NCBI GenBank assembly: GCA_024229515.1 | Contig: JAAESI010000224.1 | Location: forward strand, 58,567-122,566 | Direction: 5' to 3' | Origin: Pseudomonadota bacterium | GTDB lineage: Bacteria; Myxococcota_A; UBA796; UBA9615 | DNA: 64,000 nt | Part shown: one piece after another, positions 8,551 to 17,391 of the stretch | How positions within the stretch are numbered: the first letter of the stretch is position 1 | How the letters are laid out: each line of letters starts with the position of its first letter | The notes under the pieces: generated by a model | Database searches by the model: none | Seen by the model: only the letters and a program-made list of their open reading frames with translations | Told to the model about the DNA's origin: nothing | Program-made: the position numbers and the translations under genes

Positions 8551-10653
8551 TTGGCGGGGCAGGATCCGATCCAGGCAGGCTCGAGTTTCGGAGGGACCTC
8601 CGGGACGCGGTTCGTCGTGGAACGGGAGGTCGGCCGGGGCGACCAGGCCACCGTGTACCTCGTCCGCGACACCCGGCTGACCCGGCACGTCGCGCTCAAG
8701 CTCTGCACCGCGCCCGACGGGCACCTTCGCAAGCTCTTCCTCGACCGGTTCGAGCGCGAGCTGCAGCTCACCTCCCGCGTGAACCACCCCCACGTCCTGC
8801 AGGTGTACGACGCGGGCGAGCTTCCCGGCGGGTACCCGTTCGTGCTGCTGGAGTACATGCACCACGGCTCGCTGGTGGACCTGGCGTCCCGATCCCGTCG
8901 GGGTCAGGCCCTTCCTCTGACCTACCTCAAGTACTACGCCACGGCCGTCGCGGCCGGACTCCGGGCGACCCACGCCGCCGACGTGATCCACCGCGACGTC
9001 AAGCCCGACAACGTGCTCATCGCCCGCGACGGCGTCGCCAAGATCACGGACTTCGGGGTCGCCCTCGACATCAGCCCCGAAGCCCCCCGCCTCACGGAGG
9101 TGGGGCAGACGGTCGGGACCCTCGGGTTCATGGCGCCGGAGCAGCTGGGCGGCCTGCCCGGACCGCAGTCGGACATCTTCAGCTACGGCGTGACCCTCTA
9201 TGCGCTGATGACCGGGCGGGTGCCCGCCCAGCAACAGACGTCCAACCGAATCCCGACGGGCGCCGTGCTGGCGGAAGCGTTCGACTCGGTACCCGAAGGG
9301 CTGCAGGGTCTCTTCCACGGCTGCCTCGAGTTCCAGGTCGAGAACCGGACCAAGACCTTCGACGACGTCCTGGATCTGATCCGCGACGCGGACTGGTCCA
9401 AGCTGGACGGTCGGGACCTCGAGATCGGCGAGCTCCCCCCGCTGCCCACCGGCGCCTACGTCTCCGGCCAGACCGGCGTGCTCGCCTCCGACATGAGCCT
9501 TGCGGTCAACGCGCTCGCCGGCTCCACGCCGGGAACCCAGATCCCGAGCCTGCCCGAAGCCGGAGGCTTCGCCGACACGCTCGACCTCACGGTGCAGGGA
9601 CCCCAGAACGAGGAACTGAAGGCCGAAGTCGGCAAGACCCAGGTGGAGCCAGGCTCGTTGCCGAACGTCGACTCCGGAGGCCTCACGAACGTCCGGTCCG
9701 CGGTGGACGAGGAGTTGGTGGAGGAGCCCGGGCCGACCCGCGCGATGGCCAACGCTCAGCCCCCCGCTTCGGCACCGGAGCCGGAGCCGGACGTCATCAC
9801 GGCCGACACCCAGCTCGCCCCCGCGGTGAGGCCGGAAGCCGGTCCACCCGCTCCGCAGGGGCCCCCCGAGGACGACGTGGCGTCCGGCCCCAACAAGGCC
9901 ATGCTGATCGGGGTCGGCGCCGCCGTGTTGGCATTGGTCGCAGCGATCGCGATGTTCGCCACCGGCCCCACCCCCATGCCGGACGACGCCACCCTCCTGG
10001 GCGCCATCCAGAGCCTCGAAGGGGCCGCTTTGTCGGGCGACTCCATCCGCGGCGGCACCACCGGCGCGTTCTTCGCGAACGTGCCCGAGGAGGACCCCCG
10101 TCGACGTCTGCTCGTCGGCATCGACGCCGTGCTCGCGGGCAACGCTGACGCCGCCCGGACCGCCGTAGCCGGCCTTGCCTCGAGCGATCCCGGACCGATC
10201 GGAAGCCACGCCGCGCTCGTGGAGGGTGCCGCCGAGCGACTGGCCGGACCGGACAGATACGCCGGCGCCGTCGCCTCCTACGATCGCGCCGCCCGCTGCG
10301 CCGGAGACGGTTGTGGCGATCTCGCCGACCGTGCCGCCCGAGCCCGCGCCGACGCCTGCCTCGTGACCCCGGCGGTGGGGTGCCCGGCGTCCACGCTGTC
10401 GCCCCGCGCCGCTCACTTCGCGGCCGCCGTCGTGCTCCTCGGAGACGGCCACGCCTCCGCCGCGGACAGCCGCATCGCCTCCGGCCTCGCCGACGACGAC
10501 GAAGCGGCCGCCTGCGCCGAGGTCTCGCTGCTGCGCACGCTGTCAGGCGCACCGAACCTGCCCTCGACCCACCGAGCCGCGCTCGCCGACGCCAGCGTCG
10601 CCGCGGCCCGCACTCCCACCGACTGCTCCCTGTTCCAGGAGGGAACCCCGTGA
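8551..10653 (+). CDS. PKN-type membrane Ser/Thr protein kinase
   Basis: TTG start at 8551; 700 residues. The kinase domain (about 20-280) has all key motifs: the Gly loop VGRGDQATV (27-35), VALK with Lys50, HRDVKPDN (147-154), DFG (167-169) and APE (195-197). A linker rich in Pro/Glu leads to one membrane helix near 450 (MLIGVGAAVLALVAAIAMF). The extracytoplasmic part (about 470-700) is helical with paired Cys, like a TPR/sensor region. It probably phosphorylates cytoplasmic targets in response to envelope cues. It overlaps the next lipoprotein gene (GTGA), suggesting one operon of three genes. Confidence 0.9.
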   Translation: MAGQDPIQAGSSFGGTSGTRFVVEREVGRGDQATVYLVRDTRLTRHVALKLCTAPDGHLRKLFLDRFERELQLTSRVNHPHVLQVYDAGELPGGYPFVLLEYMHHGSLVDLASRSRRGQALPLTYLKYYATAVAAGLRATHAADVIHRDVKPDNVLIARDGVAKITDFGVALDISPEAPRLTEVGQTVGTLGFMAPEQLGGLPGPQSDIFSYGVTLYALMTGRVPAQQQTSNRIPTGAVLAEAFDSVPEGLQGLFHGCLEFQVENRTKTFDDVLDLIRDADWSKLDGRDLEIGELPPLPTGAYVSGQTGVLASDMSLAVNALAGSTPGTQIPSLPEAGGFADTLDLTVQGPQNEELKAEVGKTQVEPGSLPNVDSGGLTNVRSAVDEELVEEPGPTRAMANAQPPASAPEPEPDVITADTQLAPAVRPEAGPPAPQGPPEDDVASGPNKAMLIGVGAAVLALVAAIAMFATGPTPMPDDATLLGAIQSLEGAALSGDSIRGGTTGAFFANVPEEDPRRRLLVGIDAVLAGNADAARTAVAGLASSDPGPIGSHAALVEGAAERLAGPDRYAGAVASYDRAARCAGDGCGDLADRAARARADACLVTPAVGCPASTLSPRAAHFAAAVVLLGDGHASAADSRIASGLADDDEAAACAEVSLLRTLSGAPNLPSTHRAALADASVAAARTPTDCSLFQEGTP

Positions 10654-11132
10654 GCCGTTCGCTCGCTCTGCTGATCGCGTTGACCTTCGCCCTGAGCGGC
10701 TGCCCCAAGGGCGGCGACAGTGGCACTTCGGGCGGCCAGACCGCCCCCGCCGAACCCACATCCTGGATCGTCTTCGAGGTGTTCGAGGCCGGCTCCGGGA
10801 ACCCCCTGTCGGCGACCGTGTGGCCCGCCGACATGCCCGACCACTTCGAGACCATCGTGCAAGGCGAAGCCGGCATGGAGGTCAAGTTCGCAGGCCTGGG
10901 ACGCACCGATGACGGCTACGCGCAGCCGTTCGAGCCGGGCAAGTGGGTCGCGCTCCTGCTGTGGAGTCCGGGGCACGAACTGAAGCGGGTCGAGGTCAAG
11001 GTCCGTCGCGGCGAGAACCTCCTCAGCGTCGAACTCAAGCGCACGGAGATCGAAGACGACCAGGTGCCCGAGGAGATCCGCCTCGAGGTCCTCGAGAGCC
11101 TGCCCAGCGAAGGACCCAAGAGCGGCTCATGA
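10650..11132 (+). CDS. Lipoprotein coupled to the kinase gene
   Basis: The GTG at 10650 overlaps the kinase stop (GTGA). It gives a 160-residue lipoprotein with a lipobox FALSGC (Cys near residue 17), then a Gly/Ser-rich linker. The mature part reads as one small beta domain (WIVFEVFEAGSGNPLSATVW, then RVEVKVRRGENLLSVEL), resembling a carboxypeptidase-regulatory or PEGA-like fold. Coupling to a membrane kinase suggests an accessory or sensory role; that is inference. The gene overlaps the next by ATGA. Confidence 0.72.
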   Translation: MSRSLALLIALTFALSGCPKGGDSGTSGGQTAPAEPTSWIVFEVFEAGSGNPLSATVWPADMPDHFETIVQGEAGMEVKFAGLGRTDDGYAQPFEPGKWVALLLWSPGHELKRVEVKVRRGENLLSVELKRTEIEDDQVPEEIRLEVLESLPSEGPKSGS

Positions 11133-11548
11133 TCCGTCGACTCCCCACGCTGCTGCTCGCCGCCAGCCTCGTGCTCGGCCTCGCGGGCTGTGCGGCCGAA
11201 GGGGTGCCTCCCGCGCTTCGGGCGGGGAGCTGCTGGGGCACCGGCGCGGGCAACTGCCAGACGGCGATGATCCCGCGGACCGCGTTGTTGGGGCTGGGGA
11301 ACCGAGCCCTCGTCCCCACGGAAGGCTGCGGCGACGTGATCGACTGCCCCGACGCGCCCGCCCCCGCGCCGACCGCGGCGAACGACGGAGGTTCGCGCAC
11401 ACCGACCCCGGAGCCGACCTCAGCCGCCGCTCCCGAGGCCACGCCGACCCCCACCGAAGCGGTGGCCGTGGTCGAGCCCACGCGCGCCCCGACGCCGGAG
11501 CCGGCAAACTCGAGCGCGGGGCCGACGCCGATGACGTTCAGCCAGTAG
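11129..11548 (+). CDS. Small lipoprotein, 3' end probably rearranged
   Basis: The ATG at 11129 overlaps the preceding stop (ATGA). The signal peptide ends in LGLAGC. The mature part starts with a Cys-containing segment (GSCWGTGAGNCQTA) and becomes Pro/Thr/Glu-rich (TPTPEPTS, APTPEPA). The last residues (about 11515-11548) are antisense to a conserved-looking barrel strand of the convergent gene, so this C-terminus is probably not native. It is the third gene of the kinase operon. Function unknown. Confidence 0.55.
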   Translation: MIRRLPTLLLAASLVLGLAGCAAEGVPPALRAGSCWGTGAGNCQTAMIPRTALLGLGNRALVPTEGCGDVIDCPDAPAPAPTAANDGGSRTPTPEPTSAAAPEATPTPTEAVAVVEPTRAPTPEPANSSAGPTPMTFSQ

Positions 11549-12231
11549 GTGCCGGTGTCCTGGGTGTCGCCGGCCTCGTCCGTGTAGGACAGCGACGCGC
11601 CGGTTCGGTAGGACACCTCAGCCCGCAGGGGGCCGACGATCCCGAAGGACAAGTCCGCCGCGATGGCGACGTAGTTGTAGGCGCCGGTGCGCTGGTACCC
11701 GCCACCCCCGGAGACCAGGAAGAACGGGACCTGAGCACTGCTGCGGGCGCGCTTGAGGGCCTGGCTCTCCGCCGCGGCGCTGAACTCACCGCCGGCGTCC
11801 GCCTTGGTGCGAGCCTCCGTCAGCTCATCGTCCGAGGGCCGGTCCACGTCCACACCCATGCGGCGCAGACGGGTCCGCGCATCCTGCACCAACGGCTCCA
11901 TGTCGTCGCTGCCGAACTGCTCCAGGTCGATGAACAGCCGCAGGTCCGTGGCCGCCCGCTCGGCCTGACCGAGGCACTCGCCGAGCACTCCCCGCCAGTA
12001 CAGGAGGTAGGTCCGACCGCTGGCCTCGTACGCGGTGATGACGCGCTGCCAGACCTCCGTCACCTCCGCCATCGACTCGGCCGCGGCCTGGGTCGAACCG
12101 CCCGCGACGGAGGCGCAGTGGGCCTGATGAACGTCGTAGGCGTCCGCCGCCGCGATGGCAGGCTCTTCCGCCGAAGCCGTCATCGGCAGCAGAAGAAGCG
12201 CGCCGATCAGCAGCGCGGGGAGGCGCCTCAT
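11549..12231 (-). CDS. Exported protein with a TPR-like region and start of a beta-barrel, 3' end lost
   Basis: The ATG at 12231 follows the upstream gene with an ATGA overlap. It has a signal peptide (about 1-21, cleavage after ASA), a helical region with Trp/Tyr/Leu spacing like TPR (WQRVITAYEASGRTYLLYWRG), and then from about residue 165 alternating barrel-type strands (YNYVAIAADLSFGIVGPLRAEVSYRTG). The barrel stops after LNVIGVGPALEF. Beyond that the frame stays open to 11035 but only as the antisense of the convergent lipoprotein. I therefore call the real coding part to about 11549 and treat the rest as a fused junction. Confidence 0.55.
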
Positions 12232-13004
12232 TCCTCAGCAGATCCCTTACCGCAGCGGATGTGCACGGTCGTGAAGACCCCTGCCTCGACCACCCCGACC
12301 GAACTGGAGCAGCTGTATCCGGAGCCCGGGTCCGCCGTCAGCTCGAACGTGCCGGCGCCGACGTTGGGGAAGACGACGGTCCTCTCCTTGGCGTCCCTGG
12401 ACAGCGAGCCCCCCTTGACGATGTTGTCCTTGGAGTCAAAGACCCAGGCGGTCGCTCCCGGGGCGTCGAGCTTGACCTGGATCGCACGGGGGAGCTCGTC
12501 GTTCTTGGCCGGCTCGAACCGCACCAGCAACGTGCCCTTGGCGGCGTTGAGCGCCTCGCCGTGGATCACGGGATACTCGGACTTCTCCCTCGCGAGCTTG
12601 GACATCTCGGCGATGGCGCGCGGCGAGTCCGCCTTCTCCCGCGGGGGGTGATGGATCAACGCGGGGACATAGTCCACCTTGCTCACCCGCAAGGTCGCGT
12701 GCGCAAAGTCGCAGTCCTCGAACCGCGCGACGCCCTTTGCGTCGGTCATCGACGCGGGCCGACCGGTTCCGAGCAACTCGACCTCCGCGTCGACGAGCGG
12801 CTCGCCCGATTCAGTGTCCACGACGACGACCGCCAGGGCCCCCAGCTCTTCCAACGGAACCGGATCGAGCAAACCAAACGGCGTCGCTCCGCCGCCCGAC
12901 GGTGCATCCAGCTTGCTTGTCTCGCCTGTCTTGGCGTCTTGCGCATAGGCCGGGCCCCCGACCAACAACACACAAACCAACGCGAATCCCACTCTCATTG
13001 CCAT
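12228..13004 (-). CDS. Exported carboxypeptidase-regulatory-like protein
   Basis: The 258-residue product has a signal peptide (cleavage after AYAQ). A region from about 55 to 105 (LAVVVVDTESGEPLVDAEVELLG, GVARFEDCDFAHATLRVSK) matches a carboxypeptidase-regulatory/transthyretin-like beta sandwich. A second beta-rich part follows, with a Cys pair near the C-terminus (YSCSSS, HIRCGKG). No enzyme active site is visible. It overlaps the next gene by ATGA, so the two exported proteins are co-translated. It is divergent from the acyltransferase gene. Confidence 0.72.
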   Translation of the reverse strand: MAMRVGFALVCVLLVGGPAYAQDAKTGETSKLDAPSGGGATPFGLLDPVPLEELGALAVVVVDTESGEPLVDAEVELLGTGRPASMTDAKGVARFEDCDFAHATLRVSKVDYVPALIHHPPREKADSPRAIAEMSKLAREKSEYPVIHGEALNAAKGTLLVRFEPAKNDELPRAIQVKLDAPGATAWVFDSKDNIVKGGSLSRDAKERTVVFPNVGAGTFELTADPGSGYSCSSSVGVVEAGVFTTVHIRCGKGSAEE

Positions 13005-13047
13005 CCCCGGCCTCCTTGTCCTGCGCTCAGGCTACCCTGGCTCGCGC

Positions 13048-13833
13048 GTGAACACGACCCGCCCCCACGGACGCATCAGCCTTGCCCTTCGGATCGGCCT
13101 CGCGTTCGCGGTCATGCTGCCGTTTTCCATCCTGTATTGGACCGTCACGCTGCTGCTGCTGCCGTGGCGGGCTCTACGGATCAGGACCGGAAATCTCTAC
13201 GGAAAGGTCATGGGACCGACGATCTACCGCCTCGCGGGGATCAAGCCGGTGATCGAGAACTTCGACCGCGTCCAGCAGTTCCGACCCGCGATGTACGTCT
13301 CCAACCACACCTCGACCATCGACATGTGGGTGGGCATGTGGCTGTGCCCCTTCGCCGGCTGCGGAATCGCCAAGAAAGAAATCGTAAAGGTGCCGGTCTT
13401 CGGGCTCGCGTACCTGCTGTCGGGGCACCTGCTGATCGACCGTGGCAACCGGGAGAGCGCCATCGCCTCGATGGCCAGGGCCGCAGCGGTGATCGGCAAG
13501 CACAAGCTCAGCATGTGGGTCTGGCCGGAGGGCACGCGCAGCCGCGACGGTCGGCTCACGCCCTTCAAGAAGGGGTTCGTGCACATGGCGATCGCGACCC
13601 GCCTCCCCATCGTCCCGATCGTGTTCCACGACGCTCACAAGCTGTGGCCGGGGAAGACGTTCCAGGTGACGCCGGGCGATCTGCGGATCGAAATCCTCCC
13701 CGAGATTCGCACCGACGAGTGGACCCCGGAGACGGTGGATGCCCACGTCGTGGAGGTCTGGTCCGCGTTTCAGAAGGCGTTGGCGCCGCACCAGCGGACG
13801 CCTCCCGAAGATGCCCTTGCTACGATCGAGTGA
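13048..13833 (+). CDS. 1-acyl-sn-glycerol-3-phosphate acyltransferase (PlsC family)
   Basis: The 261-residue product starts at a GTG and has a hydrophobic N-terminus (about 10-40). The acyltransferase motifs follow in order: NHTSTID (86-92; His87 and Asp92 form the HX4D pair), the GIAKKEI block, and WPEGTRSRDG (159-168), which binds the glycerol phosphate. A late IVPIVFHDA motif is also present. It should transfer an acyl chain to lysophosphatidic acid in the inner membrane. The length is normal for PlsC. The genes on each side look unrelated in function. Confidence 0.9.
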   Translation: MNTTRPHGRISLALRIGLAFAVMLPFSILYWTVTLLLLPWRALRIRTGNLYGKVMGPTIYRLAGIKPVIENFDRVQQFRPAMYVSNHTSTIDMWVGMWLCPFAGCGIAKKEIVKVPVFGLAYLLSGHLLIDRGNRESAIASMARAAAVIGKHKLSMWVWPEGTRSRDGRLTPFKKGFVHMAIATRLPIVPIVFHDAHKLWPGKTFQVTPGDLRIEILPEIRTDEWTPETVDAHVVEVWSAFQKALAPHQRTPPEDALATIE

Positions 13834-13851
13834 ACTTCGAGGGAGATGAGC

Positions 13852-14388
13852 ATGAAGTGGTGGATGGCGATCCTGGCGGGAACCCTGGCGCTGAGCCTCG
13901 GCATGTGGGCGTGCACGGTGCAGGTATGCGCCCCTGGTGAGACCCAGGACTGTGTCTGCGCTGGAGGCGCCGAAGGGGCCCAGACCTGCCGCTCCGATGG
14001 CGCCGACTGGAGCGATTGCGACTGCGGTGAAGCCGACGACGACGACGCCACCGACGACGACGACGCCACCGATGACGACGACGACGACCACCCCGATGAC
14101 GACGACATCGGCCCCGACGACGACGACATCGGCCCCGACGACGACGACATCGGCCCCGACGACGACGACGACAGCGCCGGCGGGAACTTCAACCCGAGCC
14201 CCTGCCCCGGCGGTCAGTCCGACTGCGAGATCGAGGCCAACTGCGGCTTCGCGCTCGGCTGCACGTGCGTCTCGCCCCCCTCGGGCACGGACATCTGCAT
14301 CCCGAACTGCAACACCGGCGCGGACTGCCCCGTCGACCCGAACACGGGCACGCCGTTCAACTGCAACGGCGGCATCTGCACGCCGTAG
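13852..14388 (+). CDS. Cys-rich poly-Asp lipoprotein
   Basis: Two ATGs compete. The one at 13852 has GGGAG 6 bases upstream, while that at 13846 abuts it, so I choose 13852. The signal peptide ends at a Cys (LGMWAC). A Cys-rich segment (VCAPGETQDCVCAGG, DWSDCDCG) is followed by an Asp linker of about 45 residues containing three perfect DDDDIGP units. A second Cys-rich domain ends in a disulphide-type pattern (NCNTGADCPV, FNCNGGICTP). Such patterns occur in secreted myxobacterial proteins. Function unknown; surface exposure is inferred. Confidence 0.75.
   Translation: MKWWMAILAGTLALSLGMWACTVQVCAPGETQDCVCAGGAEGAQTCRSDGADWSDCDCGEADDDDATDDDDATDDDDDDHPDDDDIGPDDDDIGPDDDDIGPDDDDDSAGGNFNPSPCPGGQSDCEIEANCGFALGCTCVSPPSGTDICIPNCNTGADCPVDPNTGTPFNCNGGICTP
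14095..14157 (+). repeat. Three tandem 21-base units encoding DDDDIGP
   Basis: Three consecutive 21-base units, identical except for one GAT/GAC change in the first, encode Asp4-Ile-Gly-Pro within the linker of the Cys-rich lipoprotein. They look like a recent in-frame expansion. Confidence 0.85.
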
Positions 14389-14452
14389 CGTCGCGATGAT
14401 CTAGTTGTCCGGGGCGCCCTCGTCGTTCCAGGCGCGGATGTACCCTCGTCCG

Positions 14453-15214
14453 ATGCGTGACGATGAAAGCCTCCTCAGCCGACGATCCGCCCTCGCGACC
14501 CTGGGCGCTCTGGGCGCCGCCCCCCTCGCCGGATGCGTCACCCCGACCGGCGGCGCCCCCCCGACGGGCACGTCCAACGACGACGACGCGTCCTCCGACG
14601 ACGACGACGCCACCCCGGACTGCGTCGTCACGCCGTACCAGACCGAGGGCCCCTTCTGGTTCGACGCGGGCCTCGTGCGGACCGAGATCAACGAGGGCAA
14701 GCCCGGCGTGACGCTCGGCATCGCGCTCCGGGTCATCGACGCGGCCACCTGCGAGCCGATCCCCGACGCGGTCGTGGACCTGTGGCACTGCGACGGCTCC
14801 GGCTGGTACTCGGGCTACCCCAACCAGGGGGACAACCAGGACGTCGACACCAGCGGCCAGACCTTCTGCCGCGGCATCCAGGTCACCGATTCGAAGGGGC
14901 GTGTGACCTTCACCACCATCGTCCCCGGCTGGTACCCCGGCCGCGCCGTGCACGTGCACGCCAAGGTCTTCCTCGACGGCACCAGCTACGTGACGACCCA
15001 GCTGTACTTCCCCGACGCGATCATCGACGAAGCCCACGCCAACAACGCCCCCTACGTCGATCGCGGCGCCCGGGACACACGCAACGACGGCGGCGGCGGC
15101 CGGAACACCGGCTGCACCTGCGACTCCGCGAGCGCCGAAGGCTCCGGCCTCGCCGGCCTGCTCCTGCTGAGCGTCGCCGCGCTGCGCCGAAGGAGCCGAC
15201 CGTCCCGCTTCTGA
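14453..15214 (+). CDS. Intradiol dioxygenase-like Tat lipoprotein with a MYXO-CTERM-like tail
   Basis: I choose the ATG at 14453 because it places a twin-arginine motif (LSRRSALATLG) and lipobox (PLAGC, Cys28) at the N-terminus. Weaker starts exist at 14405 and 14438. A short DDDD linker follows. The domain has intradiol ring-cleavage features: VVDLWHCDGSGWYSGY, and IVPGWYPGRAVHVHAKV with Tyr, His and His as probable iron ligands. The C-terminus has a Cys-x-Cys (GCTCD), a hydrophobic stretch and RRRSR, as in the MYXO-CTERM sorting signal. Two anchors at opposite ends would be unusual. The substrate is probably a catechol-type compound, but this is not shown. Confidence 0.82.
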   Translation: MRDDESLLSRRSALATLGALGAAPLAGCVTPTGGAPPTGTSNDDDASSDDDDATPDCVVTPYQTEGPFWFDAGLVRTEINEGKPGVTLGIALRVIDAATCEPIPDAVVDLWHCDGSGWYSGYPNQGDNQDVDTSGQTFCRGIQVTDSKGRVTFTTIVPGWYPGRAVHVHAKVFLDGTSYVTTQLYFPDAIIDEAHANNAPYVDRGARDTRNDGGGGRNTGCTCDSASAEGSGLAGLLLLSVAALRRRSRPSRF

Positions 15215-16383
15215 GACTGCTCCTGCTGCTCCTGCTGCTGACGCCAACGGCGGCGCAGGCGCAGGTGCGGCTGGTGCTCCCCGCGGGCGAGCTCGTGGGG
15301 GAGTGGGAGGAGGCGTTTGCCCTCGCGGGACTCCCGCTGAGCGCTCACGGATCCGTCGTCGAGATCGTGCAGACGGCCAACGGATGGCTGCTCCGGGTGC
15401 ACGCCGCGGACGGTGACCGAGAGGCGCCCATCGCGATCGCCACCAACGCGGCAGAGCGGGAAGAGGTCGCGATCCTCGCCATGAGCCTCATGGTCGGAGG
15501 CACCCCCTCCCCGGTGCCCGAGCCCGAGCCCGTGCCCGATCGCAAACCCGCCCCAGACCCCGAACCCCGCAAGCCCTCACCTCCTCCATCCCCAGACCCC
15601 GCCCCGGAGCCTTCCGCGGTCCCCGAACCCGAACCCACCCCGGATCCCGAACCCGCTCCCGATCCCGAAGCCGAAGCCCTCGCCCGCGCCGAAGCCGCCG
15701 CCGCCCGCGAAGCCCGCCGCGAAGCGGACGCCGCGGCCGCCCGGGAAGCCGAAGCCGAGCGGGAACGTCGCGCCCGCGAGCAGGAACGCGAGGCCGCCCG
15801 GCGCGCCGCCCGGGAGTACGACGAAGCCCGCGCCCGAGAACGCGCCGCCGCCCGCGCCTCAGCCCCGGGCCCGGCCCCCGGCGCCGCGGTGATCGAAGGC
15901 ACCGTGCTCGTGCATCGCGACAGCAACCCCGGCTTCTCGTTCGCCGTTGGGGGCGTCGCCCAGGTCCGCCGCCCGGTGCGGATCGGCGGCACGTTCAACG
16001 CCTGCCTGCCGTCGGCCCTCACGGGCTTTGTCGACGATGGCGCCATCCGCCGCGCCGGCGCGCTGGGGGCTCGATTCACGGTGGATTGGGTGCCGCTGTC
16101 GGTCGTGAGCCCGGTCATCGGCGGGGCCGTCGGGTTCGACGTTCTTCGCTTCACGCAGGACGGGGAACCGATCGCCCACGTCGTCGCGCCGATGCTGGAT
16201 GTGCACGGCGGAATCTCATTCGACCCGCTCTACCCGGTCGCCATCGAGCCGATCGCCCGGCTTCGCGTGACGCTCCGAGAGGTCCCGATGGATGTGGGCG
16301 GAGGCCAGTCCACCACGCTGCTGCCGGTGGCGTTCCTGGGCGGGGTCCGAGTCGTGTTCGGACCGGCGTCTAGTCGACGCTGA
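15211..16383 (+). CDS. Exported protein with a charged helix and C-terminal barrel; CTG start
   Basis: The frame has no ATG, GTG or TTG before a perfect signal peptide (RLLLLLLLLTPTAAQA). The codon before that Arg is CTG at 15211, overlapping the previous stop as CTGA, with AAGGAG about 15 bases upstream; I take CTG as the start. A Pro/Glu-rich stretch (about 100-155) and a long Ala/Arg/Glu helix (about 155-215), probably a coiled coil, precede a region of alternating strands. That region (FSFAVGGVAQVRRPVRIGG ... GGVRVVFGP) suggests an outer-membrane or surface beta domain. Function unknown. The end overlaps the convergent gene by 14 bases. Confidence 0.65.
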   Translation: MRLLLLLLLLTPTAAQAQVRLVLPAGELVGEWEEAFALAGLPLSAHGSVVEIVQTANGWLLRVHAADGDREAPIAIATNAAEREEVAILAMSLMVGGTPSPVPEPEPVPDRKPAPDPEPRKPSPPPSPDPAPEPSAVPEPEPTPDPEPAPDPEAEALARAEAAAAREARREADAAAAREAEAERERRAREQEREAARRAAREYDEARARERAAARASAPGPAPGAAVIEGTVLVHRDSNPGFSFAVGGVAQVRRPVRIGGTFNACLPSALTGFVDDGAIRRAGALGARFTVDWVPLSVVSPVIGGAVGFDVLRFTQDGEPIAHVVAPMLDVHGGISFDPLYPVAIEPIARLRVTLREVPMDVGGGQSTTLLPVAFLGGVRVVFGPASSRR

Positions 16384-17302
16384 CGACCTCGAGGGCCCAG
16401 CCCCAGAGCTCCCCGGGGAAGCCGGGCACGCCATCCTCGATGGTCAGGATCCAGTCCCCGTTGGGGCTACCCTGCGTCCAAACCGTCTGCGTGATGCTCT
16501 GGCCCGTGACGTCCACCTGTACGGTGTCGCCGTTGGGGTCGGTCAGGGTGATGCTGAGCTCACCGGGGGCCTCGTGGAGGACGTCGAGGACGAGCGTGAT
16601 GGTGACCTCCTGGTCGGGCACGCCGTTGACGCTGTTGGCGGTGACGAACTCGCCCCAGCCGTCGGGGATGTCGTCCGACTCGTCCATCACGAACTGGTCT
16701 TCGAACGGCTCCGCCGGGGGCTCGGTGGGCGTGACCGCCTCGTCCAGGAGCACACCCAAGGCGCTGCCGCCGACGTAGTACAGACCGGCGAGGTGCGCGA
16801 CCGACGGCACCGGCTGGGCCGCGACGATGCTGTTGGCGGCGCGGCTGTCGAGGCCGAGGGTGTCATCCAACTCGGTCAGGGACGCGGCGTTGACGAGGTC
16901 GATGACCGCGGCCGCCTCGTCCACGGTGAAGGTGACGCCGTCCCAGGTGCCGAGCTCGTCGTCACCGGCGGGGACCCAGCCCTGCTCGCCGGCGAACCAG
17001 ACCAGGCGGTTGAGCGCCTGGGGGCCGACGTAGGACACATCGTCCACCTCGGCCACGGTCGCCAAAGGAGCGACAGCGCGGGCGTCGATGAGGCCCTGGG
17101 CGGCGCGTCGGTCCAGCGGCACGTCGTCATCGAGCAGGACGAACGTGGTCGCCGAGTCGTTGAGGAACGCCAGCAGGCCGATCCCCTCGGGGGAGCCATC
17201 CAGAAGAGCGAGTTGATCGGTCTCGACCGCAGCGAGATCGTCATACGAACAGCCCGTCGCGAGGAGCGAGAGCGCGGTCAGAAGCAGGAGGGTTGTTCGC
17301 AT
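16370..17302 (-). CDS. Lipoprotein with helix-hairpin-helix motifs and a P-domain
   Basis: The 310-residue product has a lipobox LLATGC (Cys18). Two helix-hairpin-helix-like segments (about 60-95 and 150-185; AAQPVPSVAHLAGLYYVGG is the clearer) lie before a short acidic/Pro linker. A C-terminal beta domain (about 205-310) matches the proprotein-convertase P-domain (LSITLTDPNGDTVQVDV, SPNGDWILTIEDGVPG, LWGWALEV). P-domains are often fused to secreted proteases, but no protease is present here. It is a close paralog of the gene at 18899, and both promoter regions share sequence. An extracellular binding role is inferred. Confidence 0.78.
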   Translation of the reverse strand: MRTTLLLLTALSLLATGCSYDDLAAVETDQLALLDGSPEGIGLLAFLNDSATTFVLLDDDVPLDRRAAQGLIDARAVAPLATVAEVDDVSYVGPQALNRLVWFAGEQGWVPAGDDELGTWDGVTFTVDEAAAVIDLVNAASLTELDDTLGLDSRAANSIVAAQPVPSVAHLAGLYYVGGSALGVLLDEAVTPTEPPAEPFEDQFVMDESDDIPDGWGEFVTANSVNGVPDQEVTITLVLDVLHEAPGELSITLTDPNGDTVQVDVTGQSITQTVWTQGSPNGDWILTIEDGVPGFPGELWGWALEVVSVD

Positions 17303-17391
17303 CGCGAGGCCTATCTAGGGAACCTCGGTGCGGAGCCCAAGCTTTGCTTTCACAAACAAGTCTTCCGCGGTCCGGCGGTATACCCGTCCCC

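Noticed and set aside
11035..11548. Continuation of the minus-strand barrel gene to 11035
   Set aside because: It reads as the antisense of the coupled lipoprotein gene with its lipobox and Pro-rich tail.
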